Assembly: GCA_009993005.1 (NCBI GenBank)
Contig: JAACUH010000075.1
Coordinates: 1 to 44,797 of the forward strand
Reading direction: 5' to 3'
Origin: Rhodobacterales bacterium
GTDB taxonomy: Bacteria > Pseudomonadota > Alphaproteobacteria > Rhodobacterales > Rhodobacteraceae
Length of the DNA stretch: 44,797 nucleotides
Part shown: in pieces, positions 36,860 through 44,797 of the stretch
How the letters are laid out: every line of letters starts with the position of its first letter
Numbering within the stretch: the first letter of the stretch is position 1
Notes under the pieces: generated by a model
The model's database searches: none
Told to the model about the DNA's origin: nothing
The model's input: only the letters and a program-made list of their open reading frames with translations
Made by a program: the position numbers and the translations under genes

Positions 36860-38206
36860 ATGTCGAAATCGACCTATTCGCGCCGCCGCGTGCTGAAATC
36901 GGGTGCGCTGTCGGGGGCCGCGCTCGCGATGCCCACGATCTTTACCGCCTCGTCGGCCTCGGCCTTTACCAATGAGCCGACCGGCGACACCGTCACCTTC
37001 GGCTTCAACGTGCCGCAGACCGGCGCCTATGCCGAAGAGGGCCTCGACGAGCTGCGCGCGCAGGAGCTGGCGGTCGAGCATATCAACGGCATCGGCGACG
37101 GCGGGATGCTCAACACCTTTTCGTCCAAGGCGCTGGACGGCACCGGCCTGATGGGCAAGCGCGTGACCTTCGTCACCGGTGACACCCAGACCAAATCGGA
37201 CGTGGCCCGCGCCACCGCGCAGTCGATGATCCAGAAGGACGGCGTCATCATGATCAACGGCGGCTCGTCCTCGGGCGTCGCCGTGGCCGTGCAGGGCCTG
37301 TGCCAGGAGGCCGGGATCATCTTCATGGCGGGCCTGACCCATTCGAACGACACCACCGGCAAGGACCGCAAGGCCAACGGATTTCGCCACTTCTTCAACG
37401 CCTATATGTCGGGCGCGGCGCTCGCCCCGGTGCTGGGCAATGCCTATGGTGCCGATCGGCGCGCCTATCACCTGACGGCCGACTACACCTGGGGCTGGAC
37501 GCAGGAAGAATCCATCGTCGCCTCGACCGAGGCGCTGGGCTGGACCACCACCAACAAGGTGATGACCCCGGTCGGCGCGGGCGACTTTTCGTCCTACATC
37601 GCGCCGGTGCTCAACTCGGGCGCCGATGTGCTGATCCTGAACCACTACGGCGCGGACATGGTCAACTCGCTCACCCAGGCGGTGCAGTTCGGCCTGCGCG
37701 ACAAGCAGGTGAACGGCAAGACCTTTGAAATCGTCGTGCCGCTCTATTCCGAGCTGATGGCGGCGGGCGCGGGGGCCAATATCCAGGGCGTCTATGGCTC
37801 GATGAACTGGAACTGGCAGCTTCAGGACGCCGGCACCCAGGCCTTTGTGCGGTCGTTTGGCGAAAAGTTCGGCTTTCCGCCGTCCAACGCTGCGCATACC
37901 TGCTATGTGCAGACGCTGCTTTATGCGGATGCGGTGGCGCGCGCCGGGTCGTTCAACCCCTGCGCCGTGGCCGAGGCGCTCGAGGATCTCGAGTTCGACG
38001 GCATGGGCAACGGGCCGACGACCTACCGGGGCGCCGACCACCAGTGCTTCAAGGACGTGCTGGTCATGAAGGGCGCCGAGAGCCCGACCAGCGCCTATGA
38101 CACGCTGGAGATTGTCGAGATCACCCCGCGCGCCCAGGTCGAATACGACCCCGAACATCCGATGTTCACCGGCGGCGCGCTGGGCGAGTGCAATCCCGGC
38201 GCATAA
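36860..38206 (+). CDS. ABC transporter substrate-binding protein, Tat-exported
   Basis: A 448-residue LIV-type (Peripla_BP_6-like) binding protein. The start has GGGAGG five bases upstream. The N-terminus STYSRRRVLKSGALSGAALA is a twin-arginine signal with cleavage near ASSASA. The mature part has VTFGFNVPQTGAYAEEGLDE, MINGGSSSGVAVAV and YVQTLLYADAVARAG typical of the family. Tat export implies folding before secretion. It is the first gene of the transporter-acs operon. Ligand unknown; a short-chain carboxylate is my inference from acs and the ScfR-type regulator. Confidence 0.92.
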   Translation: MSKSTYSRRRVLKSGALSGAALAMPTIFTASSASAFTNEPTGDTVTFGFNVPQTGAYAEEGLDELRAQELAVEHINGIGDGGMLNTFSSKALDGTGLMGKRVTFVTGDTQTKSDVARATAQSMIQKDGVIMINGGSSSGVAVAVQGLCQEAGIIFMAGLTHSNDTTGKDRKANGFRHFFNAYMSGAALAPVLGNAYGADRRAYHLTADYTWGWTQEESIVASTEALGWTTTNKVMTPVGAGDFSSYIAPVLNSGADVLILNHYGADMVNSLTQAVQFGLRDKQVNGKTFEIVVPLYSELMAAGAGANIQGVYGSMNWNWQLQDAGTQAFVRSFGEKFGFPPSNAAHTCYVQTLLYADAVARAGSFNPCAVAEALEDLEFDGMGNGPTTYRGADHQCFKDVLVMKGAESPTSAYDTLEIVEITPRAQVEYDPEHPMFTGGALGECNPGA

Positions 38207-38234
38207 GGCCGGGGCGAAAAGTCCACTCACCTCT

Positions 38235-38270
38235 GGCCGGTCGCGCCCCCGCTTCGGGATGCGACCGGCC
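38235..38270 (+). terminator. Intercistronic stem-loop after the binding-protein gene
   Basis: GGCCGGTCGC (38235-38244) pairs perfectly with GCGACCGGCC (38261-38270); the loop contains a further CCC/GGG pairing. There is no T-run and the operon continues 64 bases later. Such stems after binding-protein genes commonly stabilise the upstream message and reduce read-through, giving excess binding protein. Confidence 0.6.
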
Positions 38271-38333
38271 CCTGTCCGGCGGCACAGGGTTGCCGGGCCG
38301 ACACTGTAACCTCATGCAGGGGGCGTGCCGCGC

Positions 38334-39365
38334 ATGGATGCCATCATCATTCAAATCCTCAACGGGCTGGACAAGGGCTCTGCCTATGCGCTGATCGCGC
38401 TGGGCCTGACGCTGATCTTCGGCACGCTGGGCGTGGTCAATTTCGCCCATGGCGCGCTGTTCATGATCGGCGCCTTCTGCGCGGTGACGATGCAAAAGCT
38501 GCTGACCCTGTCCACCCAGACCATCGACCCTGAAAAGGTTGACTTTCTGGGCAAGCCGCTGGTCGTGGACACGCCCTATGTGGTGAACTGGTTCGGCCCC
38601 GAGACCGGCGCCGCGATCATCGACTGGGCGGTGCCGCTGGCGATCCTGCTCGCGATCCCGGTGATGATCCTGATCGGCTTTGTGATGGAGCGCGGCCTGA
38701 TCAAGCATTTCTACAAACGCGCCCATGCCGACCAGATCCTCGTGACCTTTGGCCTCGCCATCGTGTTGCAGGAAATCATCAAGTATTTCTACGGCGCCAA
38801 CCCGATCCCCTCGCCTGCCCCCGCGGTGTTCCGCGGCAGCCTCGATTTCGGGGTCTGGATCGGGTTCGAGGCCAACCAGATCATCTATCCCTACTGGCGC
38901 CTGGTCTATTTCGCCTTTTCCGCAGTCATTATCGGCGGTGTCTTTGCCTTCCTGCAATTCACCACTTTCGGGATGGTGGTGCGCGCCGGCATGGCCGACC
39001 GCGAGACGGTGGGCATCCTGGGCATCGACATCGACAAGCGCTTTACCCTGATGTTCGGCCTTGCCGCCGCGGTCGCCGGGGTAGCGGGGGTGATGTATGT
39101 GCCGATCCTGTCGCCCAACTACAACATGGGCATGGATTTCCTGGTGTTGTCCTTTGTCGTCGTCGTGGTCGGCGGCATGGGGTCGCTGCCGGGTGCGGTG
39201 CTGGCGGGGTTCCTGCTGGGCATCCTGCAATCCTTTGCCTCGATGAACGAGATCAAGTCGCTGATCCCCGGCATCGACCAGATCATCATCTACCTGGTGG
39301 CGATCATCATTCTGCTGACCCGTCCGCGTGGCCTGATGGGCCGCAAGGGCGTCATGGAGGGCTGA
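38334..39365 (+). CDS. livH: LIV-type ABC transporter permease 1
   Basis: A 343-residue permease of the LivH type with about eight helices: GLDKGSAYALIALGLTLIFG, VNFAHGALFMIGAF and VVVVGGMGSLPGAVLAGFLL are characteristic. I chose the ATG at 38334, ten bases after AGGGGG, rather than the GTG at 38325. Residues ~50-80 form an extra hydrophilic loop absent from many LivH proteins. It pairs with the next gene to form the membrane channel. The livH name reflects the family, not a known substrate. Confidence 0.92.
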   Translation: MDAIIIQILNGLDKGSAYALIALGLTLIFGTLGVVNFAHGALFMIGAFCAVTMQKLLTLSTQTIDPEKVDFLGKPLVVDTPYVVNWFGPETGAAIIDWAVPLAILLAIPVMILIGFVMERGLIKHFYKRAHADQILVTFGLAIVLQEIIKYFYGANPIPSPAPAVFRGSLDFGVWIGFEANQIIYPYWRLVYFAFSAVIIGGVFAFLQFTTFGMVVRAGMADRETVGILGIDIDKRFTLMFGLAAAVAGVAGVMYVPILSPNYNMGMDFLVLSFVVVVVGGMGSLPGAVLAGFLLGILQSFASMNEIKSLIPGIDQIIIYLVAIIILLTRPRGLMGRKGVMEG

Positions 39366-39368
39366 GAC

Positions 39369-40565
39369 ATGCTGAAACTCGACCGCAAGGACACCCTGCT
39401 GCTGGTCATCGTCGCCCTGATGACGCTGGCCGCGCCGATCATCCTCAACCCGTTCCCGACCGGCTCTGCACTCGCGCAGTTCAACGCGGGCTACCCCGAC
39501 CTGATGCAGCGTTTCGTGATCTACGGGATCTTTGCCATCGGCTTCAACATCCTCTTCGGCCTCACCGGCTACCTGTCCTTCGGCCATGCGGCCTTTCTGG
39601 GGGTGGGCAGCTACTCGGCGGTCTGGATGTTCAAGCTCTTGTCGATGAACGTGCTGCCGGCGATCGTCTTTTCGGTGATCATCGCGGGGCTGTTCGCCGT
39701 GGTGATCGGCTATGTCTCGCTGCGCCGCTCGGGGATCTATTTCTCGATCCTGACGCTGGCCTTTGCGCAGATGTCGTTCAACATGGCCTATTCGGTGCTC
39801 ACCCCCATCACCAATGGCGAGACCGGGCTGCAACTGACGCTGAACGACCCGCGCATCCTGGACGGCGCCCGCGCGGCGACGGGCCTGCCGGTGACCAACC
39901 TCTTTGGCTTCGAGATGCGCTCGACCGCGCATCTGGACATCGCGGGCTGGGGCTTTGACTTTTCCGTCGGCTATTATCTCAGCGCGGTCATCATGCTCCT
40001 GGCCTTCTACCTGTCGATGCGCATCTTCCGCTCGCCCTTTGGCCTGATGCTGCGCGCGATCAAGTCGAACCAGAACCGGCTGAGCTATACCGGGCTCAAC
40101 GCGCGGCCCTATACGCTGGCGGCCTTTGTCATCTCGGGGATGTATGCGGGCCTGGCCGGCGGCTTGCTGGCGGCGATGGACCCGCTGGCAGGCGCGGAGC
40201 GGATGCAATGGACCGCCTCGGGCGAGGTCGTGCTGATGACCATCCTGGGCGGGGCGGGCACGCTGATCGGGCCGGTGCTGGGCGCGGGCTTCATCAAATA
40301 CTTCGAAAACATCTTCTCCAAGATCAACGACTCGATCCTGCACCAGTGGTTCTCGTTCATGCCCGACGGGATCGAGGATTTCCTCGTCACGCTGGTGCAT
40401 CCCTTCATCGGCAAGGGCTGGCACCTGACGCTGGGCCTCTTGTTCATGGCCGTGGTCATCTTCCTGCCGGGCGGTCTGGTCGAGGGCGGCCAGCGGATCG
40501 GGCGGCTGTTCCGCCGCAACAAGGCCGGCGACACGGCGTCCCCCGCCACAACCCCCGCCGAATAA
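39369..40565 (+). CDS. livM: LIV-type ABC transporter permease 2
   Basis: A 398-residue LivM-type permease: [53 protein letters not shown] and [20 protein letters not shown] are diagnostic. It starts 3 bases after the livH stop, with GGAGG upstream. A soluble C-terminal tail ([17 protein letters not shown]) extends beyond the last helix. Confidence 0.93.
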   Translation: MLKLDRKDTLLLVIVALMTLAAPIILNPFPTGSALAQFNAGYPDLMQRFVIYGIFAIGFNILFGLTGYLSFGHAAFLGVGSYSAVWMFKLLSMNVLPAIVFSVIIAGLFAVVIGYVSLRRSGIYFSILTLAFAQMSFNMAYSVLTPITNGETGLQLTLNDPRILDGARAATGLPVTNLFGFEMRSTAHLDIAGWGFDFSVGYYLSAVIMLLAFYLSMRIFRSPFGLMLRAIKSNQNRLSYTGLNARPYTLAAFVISGMYAGLAGGLLAAMDPLAGAERMQWTASGEVVLMTILGGAGTLIGPVLGAGFIKYFENIFSKINDSILHQWFSFMPDGIEDFLVTLVHPFIGKGWHLTLGLLFMAVVIFLPGGLVEGGQRIGRLFRRNKAGDTASPATTPAE

Positions 40566-40577
40566 GGAGACAGGGTC

Positions 40578-41336
40578 ATGGGTATCCTCGAAGTCAAGGG
40601 CGTGAACAAGCGGTTCGGCGGGTTGCAGGCGCTGGGCGATGTGAACCTCAACATCCAGGAAAACACCGTCCACGCGATCATCGGGCCGAATGGCGCGGGC
40701 AAATCCACGCTGCTCAACGTGCTGGTGGGCAAGCTGATCCCCGACAGCGGGTCGGTGCTGTTCAACGGGCAGTCGGTGCTGGGGCGCAAGCCGCATGAGA
40801 TCAACCAGATGGGGATCAGCCGGGTGTTCCAGACGCCCGAGATCTTTGGCGACCTCTCGGTGATCGAGAACGTGATGATCCCCTGCTTTGCCAAGCGTGA
40901 CGGCGCCTACCGGCTGCATGCCTTCGAAAGTGTGGGCGCGGAGGACAGCATCGTCGCGCAGGCCGAGACGATGCTGGCCGATGTCGGAATGCTGGAAAAG
41001 CGCGACATGCACGCAGGCTCCCTGTCGCGCGGCGACAAGCGGCGGCTCGAGATGGCGATGTGCCTGGTGCAGGAGCCAAAGCTGCTGCTGCTCGACGAAC
41101 CCACCGCCGGGATGGCGCGGGCGGACACCAACAACACCATCGACCTGCTGAAAGAGATCAAGGCCAAGCGCGACATCACCATGGTCATTATCGAGCATGA
41201 CATGCATGTGGTGTTCTCGCTGGCGCAGCGGATCACGGTGCTGGCGCAGGGCAGCCCGCTGGTCGAGGAGACGCCCGAGAACATCAAGGGCCACCCCAAG
41301 GTGCGGGAGGCCTACCTGGGCGAAGCCCAGGTCTGA
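40578..41336 (+). CDS. livG: LIV-type ABC transporter ATPase 1
   Basis: A 252-residue ATPase. Walker A GPNGAGKST is at 36-44, Walker B LLLLDEPTAGMA follows, then the switch His in VIIEHDMHVV. The signature motif reads LSRGDKRRLE where LSGGQ or LSYGQ is usual; the gene is otherwise intact. AAGGAGA lies upstream. It is followed by an unusual 137-base gap with two palindromes before the second ATPase. Confidence 0.93.
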   Translation: MGILEVKGVNKRFGGLQALGDVNLNIQENTVHAIIGPNGAGKSTLLNVLVGKLIPDSGSVLFNGQSVLGRKPHEINQMGISRVFQTPEIFGDLSVIENVMIPCFAKRDGAYRLHAFESVGAEDSIVAQAETMLADVGMLEKRDMHAGSLSRGDKRRLEMAMCLVQEPKLLLLDEPTAGMARADTNNTIDLLKEIKAKRDITMVIIEHDMHVVFSLAQRITVLAQGSPLVEETPENIKGHPKVREAYLGEAQV

Positions 41337-41357
41337 CGCCGCCACAGGCGCCAACTG

Positions 41358-41383
41358 CAAGAATTTTCGTACGAAAATTCTTG
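41358..41383. repeat. 26-bp perfect palindrome, copy 1
   Basis: A perfect palindrome with half-site CAAGAATTTTCGT, centred between 41370 and 41371. It is AT-rich within very GC-rich sequence. In RNA it would form a long stem with little or no loop; in DNA it could be a dimer-binding site. An identical 24-base core recurs 64 bases downstream. Confidence 0.9.
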
Positions 41384-41422
41384 ACCCACACCGACCGCGG
41401 CCCCCCGGCCCACGCGACGCAG

Positions 41423-41446
41423 AAGAATTTTCGTACGAAAATTCTT
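41423..41446. repeat. 24-bp perfect palindrome, copy 2
   Basis: The same palindrome with half-site AAGAATTTTCGT, centred between 41434 and 41435. It lies 27 bases before the next ATPase start. Two copies in the same 137-base gap suggest a mobile or repeated intergenic element, or a paired regulatory site. Confidence 0.9.
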
Positions 41447-41473
41447 GGCCCCCCGCCCGAAAGGATGCGCAAG

Positions 41474-42229
41474 ATGACCGTCAACCAGACCTTCGACCCC
41501 AACGCCAACCACGCGGCCACCGCTCCGGCCTTTCTGTCGGTCTGGGACATCCAGGCCTATTACGGCGAGAGCTATATCGTGCAGGGCGTGTCCTTCAACG
41601 TGCATGAAGGCGAGATCCTCGCCCTGCTCGGCCGCAATGGCGCGGGCAAGACCTCGACCCTGCGTGCCATCGCGCGGCTCGACAATCCCGCGCTCAAGCA
41701 TGGTGAAATCTGGCTCGACCACAAGCCGCTGCACCAGATGAAGGCGCATCAGGCCTCGGCCGCGGGCATCGCGCTGGTGCCGGAGGACCGGCGCATCATC
41801 CCCGGCCTCACGGTCGAGGAAAACCTCAAGCTCGCGCAGATCGCCCCGCCCATCGGCTGGTCGATCGACCGGATCTACGACCTCTTTCCGCGACTGGGCG
41901 AACGGCGCAAGCAAGAGGGTGTCACCCTGTCGGGGGGCGAACAGCAGATGCTCGCCATCGCCCGCGCGCTCGCCCGCGACATCAAGGTGCTGCTGCTCGA
42001 CGAACCCTACGAGGGGCTCGCCCCGGTCATCGTGCAGGAAATCGCCAAGACGCTGAACGTGATCCGCGATCAGGGCATCACCACCATCATCGTCGAGCAG
42101 AACGCCGTCGCCGCGCTGAAACTCGCGGACCGCGCGGTCATTCTCGACACCGGCACCGTGGTCTTTGACGGATCGGCGCAGGAGGTGCTGGAAAACGACC
42201 AGCTTCGCGCGCAGTATCTGGCCATCTGA
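41474..42229 (+). CDS. livF: LIV-type ABC transporter ATPase 2
   Basis: A 251-residue ATPase with Walker A GRNGAGKTS (53-61), signature TLSGGEQQMLAIARAL, Walker B LLLDEPYEGLAP and the switch region IIVEQNAVAALKLADRAVIL. The first ~20 residues (TVNQTFDPNANHAATAPAFL) extend beyond typical LivF. The start at 41474 was chosen for spacing to AAGG; an open frame further upstream runs through the second palindrome and is unlikely to be used. Confidence 0.92.
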   Translation: MTVNQTFDPNANHAATAPAFLSVWDIQAYYGESYIVQGVSFNVHEGEILALLGRNGAGKTSTLRAIARLDNPALKHGEIWLDHKPLHQMKAHQASAAGIALVPEDRRIIPGLTVEENLKLAQIAPPIGWSIDRIYDLFPRLGERRKQEGVTLSGGEQQMLAIARALARDIKVLLLDEPYEGLAPVIVQEIAKTLNVIRDQGITTIIVEQNAVAALKLADRAVILDTGTVVFDGSAQEVLENDQLRAQYLAI

Positions 42230-42279
42230 GCGCTTTGGGGAGGAGCGCGCCCACCGTGCCGACAGTTTCGCCGGGCACA

Positions 42280-42329
42280 GGGGCACGGGCCACCCAAGAG
42301 TTACCAATCCGGCCCGGCGTGCCCCTTTT
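42280..42329 (+). terminator. Terminator-like stem-loop between livF and acs
   Basis: GGGGCACG (42280-42287) and CGTGCCCC (42318-42325) pair perfectly; inside, GGCC (42288-42291) pairs with GGCC (42311-42314). TTTT follows directly, as in intrinsic terminators. The acs start is only 35 bases further, so either acs relies on read-through or on a promoter within this gap. Confidence 0.6.
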
Positions 42330-42364
42330 GCGTCCGGTCCGGGCAGTCTGACCGAGGAACAACC

Positions 42365-44314
<1,950 letters not shown>

Positions 44315-44324
44315 GCCGCAATGC

Positions 44325-44347
44325 GGGGCCGCCCGACCGGCGGCCCC
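44325..44347 (+). terminator. Stem-loop after acs
   Basis: GGGGCCGC (44325-44332), seven-base loop, GCGGCCCC (44340-44347), then GTTAACC. It starts 11 bases after the acs stop. The T content downstream is low, so efficiency is uncertain. Confidence 0.6.
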
Positions 44348-44446
44348 GTTAACCATCCTGACAGAAAACCGGCAAGCTTAACCCTTTGGCAAGGTCCTCG
44401 GGCCATCATGCATGTGGTGGAGGGCTTGTTTTGTCGGGGTGAAATC

Positions 44447-44797
44447 ATGGATTTTTCTGCATCCTCAATGGCCGGGACGATGGCGCATCCTGCGCCTCGC
44501 CCAATGCCTGACCAGCGGCCCACGGCCGATGCCGCCGCGCTCAACCGCAGCAAAGAGCCGCTCTTGCCGGTTGCCGCCGGCCTTCCGGCACCGCCCAGCA
44601 CCACACAGGCCGGCGCTGTCAGCAGCGCCCTGCTCGCCGGCAGCGGCGTATCCGAGGCGGATGCCGCATCGGCCCTGCCGCCGGTGGAACAGACGGCGCG
44701 CACGCTCAAACCCTATGGCATCACCATGCTGCCCGACGATGACCGCAAGGCCCGCCAGCAGACCGAGGACAGCGCGCAAGATACTGCGCAAGATACT
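44447..44797 (+). CDS. N-terminal part of an unidentified protein (partial)
   Basis: An open frame from ATG 44447 to the window edge (117 codons, no stop). A GGGG purine stretch lies about eight bases upstream. The product starts MDFSASSMAGTMAHPAPRPM and is Ala/Pro-rich, then LKPYGITMLPDDDRKARQQT and a repeated AQDT. No signal peptide or domain recognised. The leader upstream contains TTAACCAT and TTAACC. Confidence 0.5.
   Translation, partial: MDFSASSMAGTMAHPAPRPMPDQRPTADAAALNRSKEPLLPVAAGLPAPPSTTQAGAVSSALLAGSGVSEADAASALPPVEQTARTLKPYGITMLPDDDRKARQQTEDSAQDTAQDT
44774..44797. repeat. 12-bp tandem repeat at the window edge
   Basis: GCGCAAGATACT occurs twice in a row at 44774-44785 and 44786-44797, giving AQDT repeats in the open frame. 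The array may continue beyond the window. Confidence 0.7.

Noticed and set aside
41358-41446. The palindromes as transposon ends or recombination sites
   Set aside because: No transposase or integrase is nearby, the two copies do not flank foreign genes, and no target duplication was seen.

Overview
The window is GC-rich and almost fully coding. It looks like a chromosomal segment from an alphaproteobacterium of the Rhodobacteraceae (Rhodobacter/Roseobacter type). The grounds are a GapR/DUF2312 protein, RNase J directly behind complex I, a nuo operon filled with extra reading frames as described for Rhodobacter capsulatus, a NuoE with a helix-hairpin-helix tail, and DUF5333/DUF5337-type proteins between nuo genes. 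No rRNA, tRNA, CRISPR array, transposase or phage gene was seen.

Layout. (1) 1-740, plus strand: the tail of one gene and a small secreted protein of unknown function, followed by a large inverted repeat at 777-841. (2) 867-24567, minus strand: one very long co-directional cluster read right to left, nuoA-B-C-D-(three small two-cysteine secreted proteins)-nuoE-(membrane HhH protein)-(DUF5337)-nuoF-(small membrane protein)-(DUF3291)-(DUF5333)-nuoG-(lipoprotein)-nuoH-nuoI-(unknown)-(CMD-like)-nuoJ-(two secreted proteins)-nuoK-L-M-N-birA-coaX-rnj. All 14 complex I subunits are present and look intact; many junctions are 4-bp ATGA overlaps. A sigma70-like promoter (TTGACC, 17 bp, TATGGA) lies just upstream of nuoA, which starts with TTG. 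(3) 24693-24904: remnant of a small membrane protein gene broken by an 11-bp tandem duplication.

(4) 24981-31655: a mixed region with a fused iron-type ABC permease, a conserved protein of unknown function, a Gdx/SugE guanidinium exporter, GapR, a small membrane protein, a shortened FadB-like protein without a dehydrogenase domain, an ArsR regulator with the cysteine spacing of sulfide sensors SqrR/BigR, and a FliM/FliN-type protein. (5) 31746-35068: a signalling operon with a single-domain response regulator, a two-helix membrane protein and a sodium/solute-symporter histidine kinase.

(6) 35310-44314: an ScfR/RamB-type regulator of short-chain acyl metabolism, divergent from an operon of a Tat-exported binding protein, two LIV-type permeases, two ATPases and acetyl-CoA synthetase. 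Several stem-loops punctuate this operon, including two copies of a 24-bp AT-rich perfect palindrome between the two ATPase genes. I infer that regions 5 and 6 may form a module for sensing, taking up and activating a short-chain carboxylate. The window ends inside an open reading frame of unknown function.

The most unusual content is the set of extra proteins inside the nuo operon: a triplicated two-cysteine secreted family, an HhH domain shared by the NuoE tail and a neighbouring membrane protein, and two secreted proteins with a C-A-C motif between nuoJ and nuoK.
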